Source of the DNA: Microcebus murinus
Taxonomy: Eukaryota > Chordata > Mammalia > Primates > Cheirogaleidae
NCBI RefSeq assembly: GCF_040939455.1
Contig: NC_134109.1
Coordinates: 29,901,501-29,965,500, forward strand
Direction of reading: 5' to 3'
DNA length: 64,000 nt
Shown: one piece after another, positions 30,181-41,682 of the stretch
Position numbering within the stretch: the stretch's first letter is position 1
How the letters are laid out: each line of letters opens with the position of its first letter
Notes under the pieces: generated by a model
What the model saw: the letters and a program-made list of their open reading frames with translations, nothing else
Database searches by the model: none
Told to the model about the DNA's origin: nothing
Translations under genes and position numbers: made by a program

Positions 30181-32169
30181 AGGTAAGAAGGTGTCAATGA
30201 TGATTTGGAAGTTCCTGGTTAAAATAACTAGATGAATGGTTCTACTATTCTATAAAGAAAGAAAAGAGAGGGAATAAGGGGTGGGGGCGGGAGGGAACAG
30301 TTGGTAACATACCCTATTTAAAGTGCTGCCTTCCCAGGAAGAGGTTACAAACTAAAAGTCTTATACACAGAATGTAGTCCAAGGGCACATTTTCCTTGCC
30401 CCATGCAGTGTTTTACAAAAATTCAATCCAACTTTTAAAAATCAGGGTACTTAACACACAAATCCACATATACAGCTTCTCTTGAAAAACTGGTGGATCC
30501 GATAACTTTGTGCCCATATTCCCAAATAGCAGTGGTGGCTGGAGCCATGCACCCTCAGTGAGGCCTGCACTGCCCACTGTCCCCACTACTGTCTTCCTGA
30601 CCCTGAGCCTGTGCCAGCTGCCATTTATCATCCCATTACCTCGTTGCTCCCCTTACAGTGGAAAAGGCCTGCTTTTGCTTATTCACATTCATCGGCTTGA
30701 CTCCTGTAGGCACTTAACTTTGTCAGTCTGCTTCAGAATAACATAGTCAAGAAAGGAGTTGGAAATCAAGATCCTTGGCTGGTAAGAGACGGCTAACGGG
30801 GCCTAGAGTTGTAGGTTAAGGAGGGCTTGCTATAAGTTAAAATGGAAGAAGGCTGAGCTCATGAAAGAGATTATATAAAAGGGGATGGCAATTATGGATG
30901 GACTTCAGGAAATACTCATAATTCAAGACAGTAAAAGAAAGTGGAAAGGAAGTAACAGGAAGCGACAGGGAGTACAAGGAGTGCGATGTTCCAGAAAGAC
31001 TTCAAAATGCATTAAGCTGATGATGCACAGATTACAGTAAAAATTCATTCGGTTGTGAGATTAGTGCTATAGAAAAAGATTACAGTCCCCTGTTAAGTAA
31101 CTTAATTAACAACAAAATTCTAGTCTAAGCTATACATGAAACTGCACTACGTATCAATTGGTTAAGGTTAATACAGAAAGATGTGTCTCTTAATTACTGT
31201 CAACATAAATATTATACCAAGTTCTTAAAAGCCATTTTTAATTGACCATAATTATCATATGACATCTAAATTACCAAAGTTTTATCTTACATGTTAAAAG
31301 CATTTTCAAATGAAAAACAAAGAGAGAAAAAAATTGGGGCACAATTCAACTACAACAACAAAATTTCCCTCAAATTGTATGTATGAGATTAACCTGTGCT
31401 GTCATAACAACACAAATAGTCAGTTAATAAAGCAAGAAAATTACCAGCTTTTCCTCTAAATTTTTATGTAATGAGGAGAGGAAAAAAGCCCATTTAACAG
31501 TAGAATATTTGCAAGAATTTAAAGCATCACACTGATGAAAGCCATCAGACTGTGAATGAGTAGGAATATCTACCCCCATACATTTGCTTTACAAAGAAGA
31601 TAATTCAGAAATTCTGTAACATAAAATAGGTTTCTCCGCCATGACTTCTGTATTAGATTACTAGATAAATAAATGGGCAGAATTCATAAGGAAATACAAA
31701 TTCAGTATTAAATGTATGTGGAAATTAACAATCAAAAGCAAATATTAAAACAAAGTAGCTATCATTTTAGAACTCTTAAATTAGCAAAATAATATTTTGT
31801 AGATATTATACTAGTAAGGGTGAATTAAACTGTTTATAGCTGTATGAACTAGGATGGTGTCTTTCAAAGTACGTAATATTTAGAAAATACTCATAACCTT
31901 TGAACAAGTATTTAATGGCTCTCCTAAAAGTGGATTCTATGTAAATAATACAACAGAAACAAAAGGTTACACTCTGCTACAATGTTATTTTTAATGAAAC
32001 AGAGAATCTGGAAATAAGTCCATTATCCAACAAAAAAATATTACATAGAAAATTATGGTATATCAACACTATAGCCATAATTTATTGTTCTTTAATGTGA
32101 CAATAAGGAAGACCATATGCAAACCTAGAAAAATACCTGATATCATGTCATGGTGGAAAATAAAATACA
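30181..32169. other. Single-copy sequence, no feature recognised
   Basis: Moderate-GC DNA near 30440-30750 with opposing chance frames, then AT-rich DNA from about 31050. No repeat or exon recognised. Confidence 0.45.
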
Positions 32170-32505
32170 AGCTGAGTATCCCTTATCCAAATGCTTGGGA
32201 CCAGAAATGTTTTTGGATTTCAGATTTTTTTTGTTTTTGGAATATTTGCTTTTACATATTGAAATATCTTGGTGACAGGACCCAAGTCTAAACATGATAT
32301 TTAATTATGTTTCATATACACCTTATTATACACATAGCCTGAAGGTAAATTTATATAATATTTCAATAATTTTGTGCCTCAACAAAGTTTATGTACATTG
32401 AACCATCACTGAACTGCAACCTGTCACATGAGGTCAGGTGTGGAATTTTCCATGCCCACAAAGTTTTGGATTTTAGAGCATTTGGGATTTGGGGATTAAG
32501 CCTTG
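32170..32505 (+). mobile_element. Tigger-like (MER8-type) DNA transposon, non-autonomous
   Basis: It starts gctgagtatcccttatccaa and continues 'atgcttgggaccagaaatgt' with ttttggatttcag. It includes 'cataccttatta'-like phrases around ttcatatacaccttattata and 'cctgaaggtaaatttatata', and ends near 'ttttggattttagagcattt' with gggatttggggattaagcc. This is the layout of a short Tc1/mariner Tigger-class repeat that I recall as MER8. It has no coding capacity. Confidence 0.65.
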
Positions 32506-34059
32506 AATTTTTAGATTTTATAATATGCCTACCAGGATTACAACTTCAGTAGGTAAAGAACAAAAAATATACAGGGACAGAAATACTCAGAAAGTAGATT
32601 TCTCTACATTAAGTGATAGATTTATGGAGCTTTTTTTCATCTTTCAATATTCTTTTAATAATAGGGTAGATGAATAGAAGAAAATCTGGACATTACAGAT
32701 TATAAAACTGGCACGGAGGAAAAAAACTATAGTCATAGTGCTAAGGAGAGAGGGGAGAGAGAGAGAGAGAGCTGGGAGAGATGCATATCAGAGAGCAGTA
32801 AAGGTAAGTTTTAACAAATGCACTACAAAGAGGACACCAGCTTTAGAAACTTAGAAAGCTACTGGGGACCTAAGAGAAAGCAGGTTCAGCAAAATGATAG
32901 AGACATAAATCTTATGCAGAGAACCGCTTAGTAAATACAACTGAGCTGAGGAAGTATCTATGGGCAACCCAGGCAATGCTGGGAAAAAAGGGGTAATCTG
33001 GGAAGAAAATCAAGGTGATAGTAGTTTGGAAAAGGGTCAAAGTTGAGAAAAAAAGTTTTCTGAGACTATAAACTAGAAGGAGAGGCAATGATCAGTAAAG
33101 AGAAACACTGATAATGCAAAAGAGAAGGAACATTACCAAATGGCTCTCCGAGGCCATATCAGACAAGAACTTAGTTATATGAAGCAACTTTTTATTGTCT
33201 TCCCCTCAAAAGCACTCAAATTTGTCTACAAAAGTGATACTTCATTGAAATTTTTCATATCTTCTTAATGTCAGACACACTGATTAGAACATGTCTCCAA
33301 TAGTATTTAAGCAAAAAGCAAATCAGAGTTCAAGTGAATGATTCTCTTACTGACTTCTATAAAAGCTAGAGGTCCCAAATTAAACTCCAAATAATTGTGT
33401 TAGAGAAGTGAATTTTTGCATGAATCTAAAATTCACATTTTTCTTCATTTTAACATTGCTGAAATCAGCATGCATCTTATAATCAGTGACATAGTTTAGA
33501 AGTGTATCATAGTTTAGAAGGCTGCATTTTTTTCTTAAGGATACATAAAATACTAAGTTGTCTTATAATTGAAGGTATCTTAAATTTAAAAAAATACAGT
33601 ATCTTTCTGTCCTTACAAACTGCTCTCTCATGTACTATATAACTACAACAGAAAAGGGGGAAGGGAATAGAAACTTGGCATATTAAATTTTAAACTACTC
33701 TTTTTGTTTTATAAAAATATGAAATCAGGAACATTTCGCCAGACACCAGACATTTCATCAGACATTTCTGATTCTGTGCTAAATGATTCCCATGGTCCCG
33801 AATCAATAAGGTTTATGCATGCTCATAAATGCAGAACATAAATCCCACATGCACATGTTTCACAGCACTCTGTGTGATTGATGGCCATGCTACAGCACAG
33901 GAAAAGAGACATTTAAGGAAAAAGGACAACTAAAATAGCATACTTTCATTTAAACACAATATACTTTAAAACAAAATATTTTTCTATTGAACAAAAAAAT
34001 CAGAGGCTAGAATAGTTTTATTAAGAACATTAAATATTTTTTTACTCTTTTTAAAAAAT
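32506..34059. other. AT-rich single-copy sequence with a GA tract
   Basis: No repeat family recognised, except a short (GA)n tract at about 32744-32770. Confidence 0.45.
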
Positions 34060-34147
34060 GAGATGAGGCATCACTATGTTGCCCAGGCTGGTCTCCCATC
34101 TCAGCCTCCTGAGAAGCTGGAATTACAGGCACACACTACCGTACCCA
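34060..34147 (-). mobile_element. Partial free left Alu monomer, antisense
   Basis: About 90 bases of antisense left arm: gatgaggcatcactatgttg, 'cccaggctggtctcccatct', 'ctggaattacaggcacacac'. A deletion removes part of the usual 'cctgggctcaagtgatcc' region. Confidence 0.65.
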
Positions 34148-34605
34148 GCAGCATAATATTACATTTTTTAAAGAAATACTATTTAAGCAACTATCACTTA
34201 GGGCAATTTAAAATACATATTAACATCTTTGCAACTGTTCTGTAAATATAAAATTATTCCCAAATATTTTACAAAGATAACTAAATATACACATATTTTA
34301 ATTTTTAGTGACAAAGTTATTGGTTTTTTCACCTCAACAAATGGGTTGTCAGAAAACATTAAAGAAAAATACTGGAAACATGAACTCATCAAACACCTTT
34401 GGCAATTACCATAATCACAATTAGCCACTCCAAACTGGCATGCACTACACATTTTTAATGTTTCACAAAAAAGGAAATCAAATATGCCAGCCAATAAATT
34501 TATGATACCCCTGATAATTATATCAATGAAATTAGCATCCTAAAACGTTTATTCAGCATAATCAGCTTATAAGAGTGGGGCAGCAATTGACTCATGAAAC
34601 ATTAT

Positions 34606-34763
34606 TTTGTTTTTTGAGATAGGGTCTCATTCTGCCACTCAGGCTGGAGTGCAGTAGGGTGATCATAGTTCACTGCAACCTCCAACTCCTGGACTCAAGT
34701 GATCCTCCTGCCTCAGCCTCCCAAAGTGCTGGGATTACAGGTCTGAGCCACTATGCCTGGCCC
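34606..34763 (-). mobile_element. Free right Alu monomer (FRAM), antisense
   Basis: About 155 bases: 'gagatagggtctcattctgc', then the right-arm insert (ggctggagtgcagtagggtg with atcatagttcactgc), then directly the 7SL-like head complement 'cccaaagtgctgggattaca' with ggtctgagcc. One arm carrying both the insert and its own head is the FRAM structure. Confidence 0.78.
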
Positions 34764-34956
34764 CATTCAGGAAACATTTAAAAGTAACCAAATATCTACA
34801 TGAGCTCAGCATCAAAGCCAAAATAGGTACCATGCCGGAAAATTCCATCATGATCTTCTAGTTGCATAACTTTGTAATTTACTTTCATAAACGTTGTTCT
34901 TAGGATAAAATGACCTATACTATCAAATGTAATAACTCTGAATCTGCCCTTTTTTG

Positions 34957-35122
34957 TTGTTGTTTTTTTCTTTTTGAGACAGTCTTGCTCTGTTGCCCCA
35001 GGTAGAGTGCAATGGTGTGATCACAGCTCACTGCAACCTCAAACTCCTGGGCTCAAGTGATCCTCCTGCCTCAGCCTCCCAGGGTGCTAGGATTATAGGC
35101 ATGAGCTACCACGCCCGCCCGC
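34957..35122 (-). mobile_element. Free right Alu monomer (FRAM), antisense
   Basis: Same arrangement as the neighbouring monomer: 'gagacagtcttgctctgttg', insert region 'gtagagtgcaatggtgtgat', and the head complement ending 'gagctaccacgcccgccc'. Same orientation as the copies at 34.6 and 36.0 kb. Confidence 0.78.
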
Positions 35123-35919
35123 TGGGATGTGCAATTTTTTAATAATATTATCTGTACCATTTGAAGCTAAACTTAGACAAAGTTCACCATGCTGACATAT
35201 ATTAAGCACATTTTTTCAATATAAGTCAGAGGCATGATGGCTATAAAATTTCAAGATCATCAACCATGACTGATGTTACATCATGTAAGAAATTGCAACT
35301 AATTTTGTCCTACATAAAAGGGGAATGTGGGTAAGAATTCAAAACTTCTGGGGTTTTTATTACTAAATCTTCTATAAAATGTGGAACAAATCAACATTTT
35401 CTGATTACTTAATATAAGCAATGCTCCATGCTAGGAGAAATAAAGAAATAGTTCCTGCCTTCAAAAAAATTATAGTATTCTGGGGGAAAAATATAAAAAA
35501 CTTTAACATGTGGCAGAATATGGTTAAGTGTTAGAAGAGTTTTATGAGAACACAAGGATGATAAAAACATATTATTAACTGAGAAGTATATTAAACCATA
35601 ACTAAATTTGCACTACTACAAACGAAAAATATTCTCTTTGGACTAAAAGAGTCTCTAGGAATAAGCTTTTACCAGTACTTTATTTTAGCTCTCTATAACT
35701 TTTAAACATTGACAGGTTTTCATATTTAATAAATACTATACTAATAGCCAAGAAGTTTTGCTTCTGGGCCTTTAAAATATTCTGACTTCACAAAGGCCCT
35801 TATTAATAGTAAAACCAAAATAGCCAAATAAAAGCATGAGTCTATAAAAGTGAAAAGGCTTCAAAGAACAATTATGGCTACACTGAAGAATCCTTCTTTT
35901 TTAAATTTTTATTTATTTA
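35123..35919. other. AT-rich single-copy sequence, no feature recognised
   Basis: No repeat or exon recognised between the second right Alu monomer and the old L1. Confidence 0.45.
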
Positions 35920-36039
35920 TTTTATACTTGTTAGCATTCCAGTATACAACATAATACACAGAAGAAAAAAGAGTAGGTTCAGTGAATTTTTTAAATTAAA
36001 CTTTCATAAAAATTGAAATATACATATAAAAAAGCATAT

Positions 36040-36196
36040 AATTTTTTTGAGACAGGGTCTTGCCCTGTCGCCTGTGCTAGAGTGCAATGGTGTCATCATA
36101 ACTCACTACAGCCTCAAACTCTTAGGCTCAAGTGATGCTGCTTCCTCAGCCTTCCAATGTGCTAGGATTACAGGCATTGGACCACCATGTCCAGCC
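36040..36196 (-). mobile_element. Free right Alu monomer (FRAM), antisense
   Basis: Third copy of the right-monomer type in 1.6 kb: 'gagacagggtcttgccctgt', 'ctagagtgcaatggtgtcat', then head complement 'gtgctaggattacaggcatt'. Inserted in the old L1. Confidence 0.78.
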
Positions 36197-36224
36197 AGCA
36201 TGCAAATCTTAAGTGTACACCTTT

Positions 36225-36606
36225 AAGAATTTTCACAAATTTGGCCGGGCGCGGTGGCTCACGCCTGTAATCCTAGCACTCTGGGAGGCCGAGGTGGGCG
36301 GACTGCTCGAGGTCAGGAGTTCGAAGCCAGCCTGAGCAAGAGTGAGACCCCGTCTCTACTATAAATATAGAAAGAAATTAATTGGCCAACTAATATATAT
36401 AGAAAAAAAAATTAGCCGGGCATGGTGGCGCATGCCTGTAGTCACAGCTACTTGGGAGGCTGAGGCAGGAGGATTGCTTGAGCCCAGGAGTTTGAGGTTG
36501 CTGTGAGCTAGGCTGATGCTACGGCACTCACTCTAGCCTGTGCAACAAAGCGAGACTCTGTCTCAAAAAAAAAAAAAAAAAAAAAAAAAAAGAATTTTCA
36601 CAAATT
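36225..36606 (+). mobile_element. Young full-length lemur-type Alu with perfect 17-bp TSD
   Basis: The Alu body starts at 36243 with ggccgggcgcggtggctcac. It has the strepsirrhine linker attggccaactaatatat, a right arm with 'gtgagctaggctgatgctac', and an uninterrupted poly(A) of about 26 bases. The flanking repeat aagaattttcacaaatt is identical at 36225-36241 and 36590-36606. Intact ends, a long pure tail, preserved CpGs and a perfect duplication all indicate a recent insertion, possibly polymorphic. Confidence 0.97.
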
Positions 36607-36912
36607 GAAACCACCTATGTAACTACTACTCAGTCAAGAAAGAGAGCATTACCAACACCTCAGAAGCCACCTGCATAGGTCCTCAGTAACCTCCAAAGCC
36701 AAAAACCATATGACTTCTAGCACCACAGATTGGAGCTTCCAGGTTTTGAAACGGTCACTTTACAGCATGGGAAAAGCATGGGAATTTAATATTTATTTAA
36801 ATGAGGTCATGAAGTACACACACTTGACATGTGTCTTCTTTCGTTCAACAGTTTGTGAACTTAATCTGTGTTGCTACAGGAAGCAACATAAAGAGTATTT
36901 TCCCATTTACTT

Positions 36913-37042
36913 TTTAAAAATTCAAATGAGATAAAGCCTTGCTATGTTGCCCAGGCTGGTCTCAAACTCTTAGGCTCAGGCGATTTTCCCACTTCAGCCT
37001 ACCAAGTAGGTGGGATTATAGGCCTGCACCACCACGCCTGGC
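36913..37042 (-). mobile_element. Free left Alu monomer (FLAM-like), antisense
   Basis: Single antisense arm: 'gagataaagccttgctatgt', 'tgcccaggctggtctcaaac', 'aagtaggtgggattataggc', ending ccaccacgcctggc. No right-arm insert. Confidence 0.76.
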
Positions 37043-37640
37043 ATCCATTCACACTTTTGATGAAGATGCTGTTTTCTTCTAGGTCGATTCTAGCACAAAT
37101 AATGCTGCTATGAACATTTCTGGCATATTCTTTGGAGCACATACATGTGCATCTCTGTTGGATCTATACACCTCAGTGTGGAATTCTTGGTCAAAGGCTC
37201 TACCAACTCTATACTCCCACTAGCAGTGTATGTGAGTTCCAGTTGTTGCATGCTTACCAGTCATTTTCATTTGTTATCCTGCTAAGTAATACAATGTTAT
37301 ATCATTATGGCTTTAATTTGCGCTTTCCTTATAAGAGTGCTTTTGAGAACCTTTTTTTTAAAAAAAGGGCTGTTGGCTAAATGAACATCTTTTGTTAACT
37401 GCCTATTCAAGTCTTATGTCTCTGGCCAGGAGGAAGGCAAGAGGGAGTGGGGTGTCTGGCTTTTACTGATTTGTAGTTATTTTCATATTGTGGTTATGAG
37501 TCCTCTGTTGGCTGTATGTACTGCAAATATCTCCTCCCATTCTGTGGCTTCCCTTTTGACTTTCTTAATGTTTTTTTGGATGAAGAGAAATTCTCAATTT
37601 TAATGTAGTTAAAAATTTATCAATTTTCTCCCTTACATAG

Positions 37641-38025
37641 TAAATCTCAAAGAAATTAAAATATTACTCCCGATGTAAAAATAGAAATGTGTAGACTAAT
37701 TCAACTAACACTGGTATGTTTATAATAGAAAGTCGATCACTTTAAAGGAGTTTATACAGAGTATAAATAAATATAAAACAAATTTGGTATTATTATTCCA
37801 TAAAAAAATCTTGGGGGCTATTTTAGTGTGGAATGATTAGGAACTGAATCCCCGATATCTGGTGGGACACATTTTATATTAAAGACCTTCATCTCACTTA
37901 GTAACATTTTAAATTTCTACTCTCATTCAAACAATTTTGAACAGTAGCTTTTAAAAATAGGTTTTGCTTGAATATCAAGAAGAAATTTGGGAATCTAAGT
38001 AAATGTAATAAAAACCACAAAAAAA
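37641..38025. other. AT-rich sequence, no feature recognised
   Basis: Between the old L1 fragment and the next Alu. Nothing recognised. Confidence 0.4.
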
Positions 38026-38310
38026 GGGCTAGGTGTGGTGGCTCATGACTGTAATCTCAGCACTTTGGGAGGCTGAGGTGGGAGGACTGCTTGAGGCCAA
38101 GTGTTCGATACCAGCCTAAGCCAGGCTGAGAACCCATCTCTAGCAAAAACAGAAAAATTAGCTGGGTGTGGTGATGCACACCTGTAGTCCCAGCTATTCC
38201 AGAGACTGAGGATTGCTTGAGCCCAGGAGTTTCAGGTTGCAGTGAGCTGTGATCATACCACTCCACTCTAGCCCAGGGGACAGAATAAGAACTTGTCTCA
38301 AAAAAAAAGA
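38026..38310 (+). mobile_element. Alu SINE
   Basis: Dimeric Alu from gggctaggtgtggtggctca through 'agcaaaaacagaaaaattag' to 'gaacttgtctc' plus A-run. The right arm lacks part of the 'gctgaggcaggaggat' segment. The 115-codon antisense frame at 38057-38404 is just Alu complement. Confidence 0.92.
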
Positions 38311-40084
38311 GAAAATAAACTGAAAAAAGGCCTTTGAAACAAATTATAGTCCCAAATATGTCATAACTAAAATTAGGGCAATGATAATTTAGTACATCAA
38401 TCACCTTGTTTCCCTTTTGCTGAGATAATTTCTATCCTGAAATGAGAACCAAAAATAGCTGAGGAAAATAAAGCTGTTAGATTGATAATTTAAGATGATA
38501 TTTGCATAACAAATTACCATATTATGATACAATTACATATTCCTTAACAAGAACTTGCTTGACAGTATGAGGCATGCAAATCAGCAAAGTACTTTAAAGA
38601 CTTAAGTAAGAATTTGGTCAGCAATACACAAGCAGATGTTGTGTTTACATAAATTACATACATAGGAACAGTTTCCTTTCTACTTTTTTTATGTCAGAAC
38701 ATTATGGGGGTACAAACATTTTGGTTATATATAATGCCTTTGCCTCACCCACGCCAGGGCTACAAGTTTGCCCTTCCCCTATATAGTGTGCACTGCATCC
38801 ATTAGATGTGAGTTTGCACACCCCACCACCCCTCTCCCATCTGACCAGCACCCAGTGAATATTACTTCCACATGAACACCTTAGTGTTGATCAGTTAGTA
38901 CCAATGTAATGGTGAGTACATGTGGTGCTTGGTTTTCCATTCTTAGGATACCTGACTTTGAAAGATGGGCTCAAGCTCTATCCAGGATAATATAAGAGGT
39001 GCTAGTTCACCATTGTTTTTTGTAGTTGTATAGTATTCCATAGTCTACATATACCACATGTTATTAATCCATTCATGTATTGATGGACACTTGGGTTGTT
39101 TCCACATTTTTGCAATTGTGAATTGTGCTCCTATAAACGTTCAAGTGCAGATATCTTTATTACATAATGTCTTTTTTTCCTTTGAGTAGATTGTGTAGTA
39201 GTGTGATTGCTGGATCAAATGGTATTTCTACTTTTAGCTCTTTGAGATTATTTTGAAATTACTTTTCACAGGGGTTGTACTAATTTCCAGTCTCACTCAC
39301 AGTATAAGAGTGATCCTATCTCTTCACATCCATGCCAGCATTTGCTGTTTTGGGACTTTTTGATAAAGGCCAATTCTCACTGGAGTTAGATGATACCTCA
39401 TTGTGGTTCTGATTTGCATTTCCCTAATGATTACAGATGTTGAGCACTTTTTATATGTTTGCTAGGGATTAGTCTGTCTTCTTTTGAAAAGTTTCTATTC
39501 ATGTCCTTTGCCTATTTTTTGATGGGGTTGTTTTTCTTTCTTGTTAATTTTCTTAAGTTCTATATAGATTCTTGTTATCAGCCCTTTATCGGATGTGTAG
39601 CATACAAATATTTTTCTCCCATTCTGTAGGTTGTCTATTCACTCATAGTTTCCTTGGCTGTGCAGAAGCATTTTCATTTGATCAGGGCCCAGTTATTTAC
39701 TTTTGTTGCTGCTGTGATTATTTTGAGGGTCTTCTTCATAAATTCTTTGCCTAGGCCAATGTCTTTTCCCAAAGTTTTCCCAACATTTTCTTCTAGAATT
39801 CTTAAGGTTTCATGCCTTAGGTTTAAGTCTGCTATCCATTCTGAGTTGACTTTTGTGAGAGGGGAGAGATGGGGATCCAGTTTCAATCTTCTGCATGTGG
39901 TTATCCAGTTTTCCCAGCAGCACTTACTGAATAGCGATTCTTTCCCCCAATGTATATTTCTGTCTGCTTTGTCAAAGATTAGATGACAATATGAAGATGG
40001 TTTTATATCTGGGTTTTCAGTCCTATTGCAAAGGTCTATATCTCTGTTCTTGTGCCAATACTATCCTGTTTTGGTTACTATAGC

Positions 40085-40650
40085 CTAGTAGTATAGCTTG
40101 AAGTCTGGTAGACTGATGCCTCCCAATTTGTTCTTTCTGCTTAAGATTGCTTTGGCTATACGAGGTCTTCTCTGGTTCCATATGAAGCATAGAATAATTT
40201 TTTCCAGATCTGTAAAGAATGATGATGGTATTTTGATAGGGATTGCATTAATTCTGTAGATCACTTTAGGTAGTACGGACATTTTAACAATATTGATTCT
40301 GCCAATCCATGAGCATGGTACGGTTTTCCATCTGTTTACATCTTCTACAATTTCTTTTCTCAGTATTTTATAGTTCTTCCTATATAGGTCTCTCATTTCC
40401 TTTGTTAAATATATTCCTAAATATTTAATTTTCTTTGATGCTATTATAATAGGTGTTGCACCTTTTATTTGATTTTCAGCTTGACTGTTATTGGCATATA
40501 TGAATGCCACTGATTTGTGTGCATTGATTTTGTATCCTGTGACTTTACTGAATTCATTTATCAATTCCAGGAGTCTCTTGGTTGACTCCTTGGGATTTTC
40601 TAGATATAATATCATATCGTCAGTAAAGAGTGAGAGTTTGAGCTCTTCTA
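40085..40650 (-). pseudogene. L1 ORF2 reverse-transcriptase fragment
   Basis: Longest L1 coding remnant here, 176 codons from the first ATG, and open somewhat further upstream (..[10 protein letters not shown]). It corresponds to the segment just after the catalytic Asp-Asp of ORF2p through the region ending [12 protein letters not shown]. In an intact L1 this protein (about 1,275 residues) nicks DNA and copies L1 RNA at the target. Here stop codons lie on both sides, and alanine-to-threonine in the catalytic box is unusual. Not expected to make a functional protein. Confidence 0.85.
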
Positions 40651-41401
40651 CTCCTGTTTGGACACCCTTGATTTCCCTCTCTTGTCTGATTGCTCTGGCA
40701 AGGACTTACAGTACTATGTTGAATAGAAGTGGAAATAGTGGGCAACCTTGTGTGGTTCTGGTTCTAAGTGGGAATGCTTTTAATTTTTCCCTGTTCAGTA
40801 TGATATTGGTTGTGGATTTATCATATGTGGTTTTAATAATTTTAAGGTATGTCCCTTTAGGCCTATTTTGTTAAGAGACTTTATCATAAAAATGTGCTCA
40901 ATTTTGTCAAATGTTTTTTTCTGCATCTATTGAGAGAATCATATGGTCTTTGTTCTTGCTTTTATTTACATGGTGAATTGCATTTATAAATTTGCATAGG
41001 TTGAACCACCCTTGCATTTCTGGGATAAAGCCCACCTGGTTATGATGAATTATTTTTTGATGCGCTGTTGGATTCAGTTTGCTAATTTTTTGTTGAGGAT
41101 TCTTGTATCTGTATTCATGAGGGATACCTGTCTGTAGTTTTTTTGTGTGTTGTGTCCATTTGTGGCTTTGGTATCAAGGTGATAACGGCTTCATAGAATG
41201 AGTTGGGGAGGATACCATCCTTCTCAATGTTCTAGAATAATTTCTGCAATATTAGTATGAGTTCTCTTTGTAAGTCTGGTAATTTCAGGTGTGAACCCAT
41301 CTTGTCCAGGACATTTTTTTGTTGGAAGATTTTTAATTACTGCTTCAATTTCTGTGCTTGATATTGGTCTGTTCAGGAATTCTATTTCTTCCTGATTGAG
41401 C

Positions 41402-41590
41402 CTAGGGAGGCTCAAAAATGTGTGTTTCTAAGAATTTGTCCATTTTCTCCACATTTTGTAGTTTTGGTGCATATAGATTTTTATCGTATTCAAAGATAAT
41501 GTTTTGTATTTCTGTGATATCTGTAGTGACCTCTCCTTTTTCATTTCTAATTGACCTTATTAGAGTCCTTTCCTTTCTAGTTTTTGTCAA
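41402..41590 (-). pseudogene. L1 ORF2 linker-region fragment
   Basis: A 62-codon minus frame translating to a segment with IRNEKGEVTTDITEIQ, matching the part of ORF2 between the endonuclease and reverse-transcriptase domains. The next frame (41415-41224) continues with the beginning of the RT domain, so a frameshift separates them. Confidence 0.8.
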
Positions 41591-41682
41591 TCTAGCAAGA
41601 GGCTGTCAATTTTGTTTATCTTATCTTTCTGAAAAACCAACTTCTGGTTTTATTAATCTTCTGTATAGTTCTCCTTCGAGCA

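Larger units (their letters stand above)
35920..37640 (-). mobile_element. Old L1 (L1M-type) 3' region, antisense, split by three Alu-type inserts
   Basis: Complement of an old L1 3' region: 'aaattgaaatatacatataa', 'cttaagtgtacacctttaag', 'caccacagattggagcttcc', 'aatgctgctatgaacatttc', 'ctcccactagcagtgtatgt', 'atatctcctcccattctgtg' and 'aaaaatttatcaattttctc', all in the order expected for minus orientation. It is interrupted by a FRAM (36040-36196), a young Alu (36243-36589) and a FLAM (36913-37042). No frame survives. Confidence 0.75.
38684..41682 (-). mobile_element. L1 LINE, 3' part (ORF2 and 3' UTR), antisense
   Basis: This is the 3' portion of a primate L1 in minus orientation. A short poly(T) (38684-38690) marks the poly(A) tail. 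A strepsirrhine-looking 3' UTR follows, then ORF2 from its cysteine-rich end back to its central region. Minus-strand frames carry recognisable reverse-transcriptase sequence: residues [10 protein letters not shown] in the frame at 41415-41224, and a thumb/connection-like segment in the 176-codon frame at 40615-40085. Just upstream of that frame's start the catalytic box reads LFTDD, where L1 normally has an alanine before the two aspartates. Several stops break ORF2, so it is inactive. The element's 5' section continues in the opposite orientation to the right of about 41682. Confidence 0.93.

Noticed and set aside
38057..38404. A 115-codon minus frame with protein-like wording
   Set aside because: It is antisense Alu; similar frames occur in most antisense Alus.
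39654..39986. A 110-codon plus frame and its neighbours over 39.5-41.8 kb
   Set aside because: They lie on the antisense strand of L1 ORF2 and are shadows of the L1 coding region.
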